Positions 19,995 to 22,415 of a stretch of DNA of 22,415 nucleotides are shown here, piece by piece. The stretch is from positions 1 to 22,415 of the forward strand of contig JSYX01000583.1 of the NCBI GenBank assembly GCA_000787465.1, in the 5' to 3' direction. Origin of the DNA: Thermomucor indicae-seudaticae. Lineage: Eukaryota; Mucoromycota; Mucoromycetes; Mucorales; Lichtheimiaceae. Under the pieces are notes generated by a model. That model was not told where the DNA came from. It worked only from the letters and a program-made list of their open reading frames with translations, and did not search any database. Position numbers and translations under genes: made by a program. Within the stretch, counting starts at the first letter, position 1. Each line of letters opens with the position of its first letter.

Positions 19995-21490
19995 ATGGCA
20001 GAAGAAATAAAGAAAATCGTTGTTCTTGGTAATACTTTAAACCTTTGCAGTTTCTATTGATGCATTCGTTCCTTAGCCAACGGGTTTATTTTAAGGTGCC
20101 GGCGTGAGTGGCCTGACGACTGCTGTAAGTCTATTGCAGGCAGGATATAAGGATGTTGCTGTGATTGGACAATATGTTCCTGGAGATAAAACCGTGGAGT
20201 ATACGTCGCCCTGGGCAGGCGCTTCTATTCTGTCTTTTGCTTCTAGCCGCGATAAACGACTTCGAGGTCAATGAGTCTAAAAAAAGCTAGCACCGAGGAA
20301 GCTATTGCTAACCATAACCCGGCGACAAGGGTTACAGAAATCGATGCAGATACCCATAAAGTTTTCAAGTACCTTGCGGAAAATGTACCAGAATCGAGCG
20401 TGATCCATTGTCCAGGTATCGATATTCGAGATGTTGATGATGAACCGGGAGAGGACAGTATGTGGGTTCGCGAGTTATATCCTCAAGTAAGTGATACCAT
20501 TTTTCGACTTCGTCTTTAGTAAGAAAACCAATCGCGTCTTGTCATACAATACAGTTTGCTGAAATTCCTAAAACACAATTACCAAAGGGCGCTAAGTTTG
20601 GGTTTACCTTTCAAACATGTATGGAAGTATAATGCGTATGCTTTTTTCTTTATTGCTGATATGTGGATCAGATACCCTGAGTGTACCCAAGTACCTGGAT
20701 TGGCTTGTCAAGCAAGTAGAGCAATTGGGCGGTTATGTACAACGTGAGCAAGCTGTTACCAGTCTTCAAGAAGTAATCGACAAGTACAACTGTGATGTCC
20801 TGATCAACTGCACTGGTAACGGCGCGGCCCATTTAACGGATGTCCGTGATACCAACATGTACACGATCCGGGGCCAAACCATCCTAGTCCGTGCACCTCA
20901 TATCAAAAAGCAAATGTATCGTGATGGTATGGGCTTCTTTTTTCCCACGAGGCGTGGCAAAACAAAGAAAACTCATTGAATGATATAGGTGAGAATGCGA
21001 TAACGTACATTATTCCTAGAGGCGATGGAACAGTGATTTGTGGCGGCACAATGGATACTGATAACAAGAACCTTAATCCGGATCCCACTATCACCAAGGC
21101 TATTTTGGAGCGGTGTTACGAATTGTGTCCTGAATTGACCCATCATAAGGGTGTTGATGCGTTTGATATTGTCTCAATTAACGTTGGTTTCCGTCCAGGA
21201 CGTAAGGGAGGAATTCGCATTGAAAAAGAAGTACGAGGTAAGGAAAAGCGAGAAAGCTATAAGTTGGTGGTACATTGTGTTTATTGTGCACGGGACAAAG
21301 TTTCTGCCGCGACTGGTGAGGCAGTTACTGTGATTCATAACTACGGTCATAGCTCCCATGGTAAGTATACAGGCAAACAGCGCAAGGCTCACGGAAAACT
21401 CACAAATCCTTAGGATATCAATCCAGCTGGGGTGCGTCTGCTCGCGTCGTGAAGCTACTTCGAGACAAAGCATTCGTAGCTAAACTTTGA
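19995..21490 (+). CDS. DAO: Peroxisomal D-amino-acid oxidase (FAD-dependent)
   Basis: Exons 19995-20028, 20096-20266, 20338-20486, 20555-20618, 20672-20926, 20989-21237, 21301-21360 and 21414-21490 give 352 residues, the family's usual size. The FAD-binding GAGVSG is at residues 12-17, split by intron 1. TSPWAGASI, the RLREIDADTHKVF region, VPKYLDWL and NCTGNGAAHLTDV follow. VGFRPGRKGG contains the substrate-carboxylate Arg (about 293), and HNYGHSSHGYQSSWG closes the active site and flavin pocket. The end AKL is a peroxisomal PTS1 signal. The enzyme oxidises D-amino acids to keto acids, ammonia and H2O2, letting fungi use them as nitrogen sources. Intron 2 has a perfect CTAAC site. The junction after FTFQT (donor GTATGG at 20619) was chosen because it restores YTLSVPKYL. 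The oxidase versus D-aspartate oxidase preference cannot be settled here. Confidence 0.93.
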
Positions 21491-22217
21491 TGGGCGGAAA
21501 CCTTCTGGTAGATCACACGTTATGAAATACAGCTGTTAAGATGCAGAATGTCAGCAATCACAAGTGCGCATGTAAACGGCACGTCATCCTATATCTTTAG
21601 CGCATTGTTATTATAGCCGTGCTTCTTCAAAAGCTTCCTCATGCTGGCGAATCTACCCGTTTTATTGATCAACAGCAAAGCTATTTCCAATAAATCTATA
21701 TTCATTGTGCGGTCGATGTCTCTCGATGTATCCATTCGTTCTTAATAGTATCCATTGGTTCCCGTCTGGATCAGGATCTCTCATCAGGACGAGGGAGGAG
21801 CTTAATGTTCCCGTATTCGAGAGGCCTGACAACATGATTAAAAAGGGCAACGCTTCACCATACTGAAGCTCCGGTCTTCCGCACGGACAACCCTAAACAT
21901 GTGCAAACTCTTTTGCAGCCATTCTGCTCGATTGCATGCACTTGCCGCATCGACAATGCTCGGAACCAGGCTGCCATACTAATGGCACACGAAACTTTGA
22001 ATGAGCCGGTCCGTGGAAGGAAATGGGACAGAAATGAAATCGACCCATTTCGTTTCAGTTTCGGGAATGGCGTTGAGCTCACATGCGTCTCATCATTGCA
22101 GATGTGGAGGTGCTGAGAAAACATGGCTACAAACGCCACCTCCACCAGTGTATGCCCGTCGAATAGCCGGCAACATACTTTGAGCAATTCAGAGACGTAT
22201 TTCACAGGAAAACAACA
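21491..22217 (-). pseudogene. Region with a possible eroded VOC/glyoxalase-like gene
   Basis: No intact gene. On the minus strand, several scattered pieces resemble a vicinal-oxygen-chelate (glyoxalase-like) protein: HTLVEVAFVA near 22150, VHAIEQNGCKRV near 21930 in one frame with SIVDAA just before it in another, and SSLVLMRDPD-PDGNQWILL near 21770. VOC proteins often have an AIExxGxKRV helix and a RDPDGN turn near the end. The pieces lie in different frames with stops between them and a duplicated DP, so this would be a relic. The match is by eye and weak. The stretch 21491-21660 also contains the oxidase 3' end region. Confidence 0.25.
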
Positions 22218-22238
22218 TTACCGTAAGTATTTATAATC

Positions 22239-22415
22239 CTTTATATACGGTTGAGATACGGAACAAAAAGAAGCAAAATCAGAAATGTCCAGAAAGTCAA
22301 TTAACACGCTCCATTTATTATGAGAGATTTCTAATGAACTATTCATCATCCAAAATAAAGACGGTGTGCATAAGGATAACTGATTGTGGAGTAGAGATAC
22401 TTGTGATTTCAAGGG
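22239..22415 (-). repeat. Right terminal inverted repeat, possibly the 3' end of a coding copy
   Basis: The reverse complement starts with the same bases as position 1 (44 of 46 identical). A second matching block lies at 22289-22319, and weaker similarity extends to an AAAGG at 22239. Read inward, frame 1 is open for 65 codons to a TAA at 22218-22220, where the left copy stops after 43. Both copies would thus read toward the window interior. Of the six differences in the two conserved blocks, two are silent and four change a residue, so there is no clear sign of protein selection. Confidence 0.85.

Noticed and set aside
1..22415. A giant cargo-carrying transposon (Starship-like or similar) defined by the end repeats
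   Set aside because: No tyrosine recombinase or intact transposase inside, cargo made of core single-copy genes, and diverged end repeats; kept only as a hypothesis to test.
1..22415. CRISPR arrays, operons or bacterial-type promoters
   Set aside because: Introns throughout and eukaryotic protein families show this is a fungal nuclear sequence; no regularly spaced direct repeats were seen.

Overview
The window is nuclear DNA of a filamentous fungus, most likely an early-diverging (Mucoromycota, Mucorales-like) species. The genes are interrupted by many short spliceosomal introns of about 50-85 bp, several with CTAAC- or CTAAT-like branch sites. The proteins are conserved eukaryotic or fungal ones. 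A decayed transposase carries the VFLDESYCH motif of a DDE family common in Mucorales. I rebuilt the gene models by hand from reading frames, splice sites and known protein families. Phase was checked across every junction of the named genes.

Layout, left to right. The first ~160 bp are an inverted repeat of the last ~177 bp. Next come NDUFA8 (complex I, minus), a Zn2Cys6 transcription factor (minus), and divergently SDS3 (Sin3-histone deacetylase subunit, plus). A disturbed accessory stretch at 5.5-8.1 kb holds a broken transposase, an unrecognised coiled-coil gene or pseudogene, and an unrecognised gene with a clear intron. Then follow a tandem CCCH zinc-finger protein of the tristetraprolin type (minus), divergent from a GPI-anchored GH16 cell-wall enzyme (plus). 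A PB1-domain protein with a low-complexity tail (minus) converges on GH16. After a ~1.1 kb upstream region come three minus-strand core genes in a row: SUB2/UAP56 (mRNA export), VAC14 (PI(3,5)P2 scaffold) and an ADCK1/MCP2-type mitochondrial ABC1 kinase. VAC14 and the kinase are only 50 bp apart. Finally, divergent from SUB2, there is a peroxisomal D-amino-acid oxidase (plus), a possible VOC-family relic, and the right repeat.

The genes do not form one pathway; this is ordinary compact fungal gene space. Transcript relations stand out: two divergent pairs share short or moderate promoters (CCCH/GH16 241 bp, SUB2/DAO about 0.8 kb), and convergent pairs end within 60-70 bp of each other. The most unusual structural observation is that the window begins and ends with the same sequence in inverted orientation, 44 of the first 46 bases identical. 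The interior is mostly core, presumably single-copy genes, so a giant mobile element is possible but unproven. Paired inverted copies of a dispersed repeat or gene family are the simpler reading.

Other noteworthy points are two GC-AG introns in VAC14, four stop-free introns whose length is a multiple of three (one hides inside the zinc cluster of the transcription factor), and a 20-base microexon encoding the catalytic HCDP loop of the ABC1 kinase.
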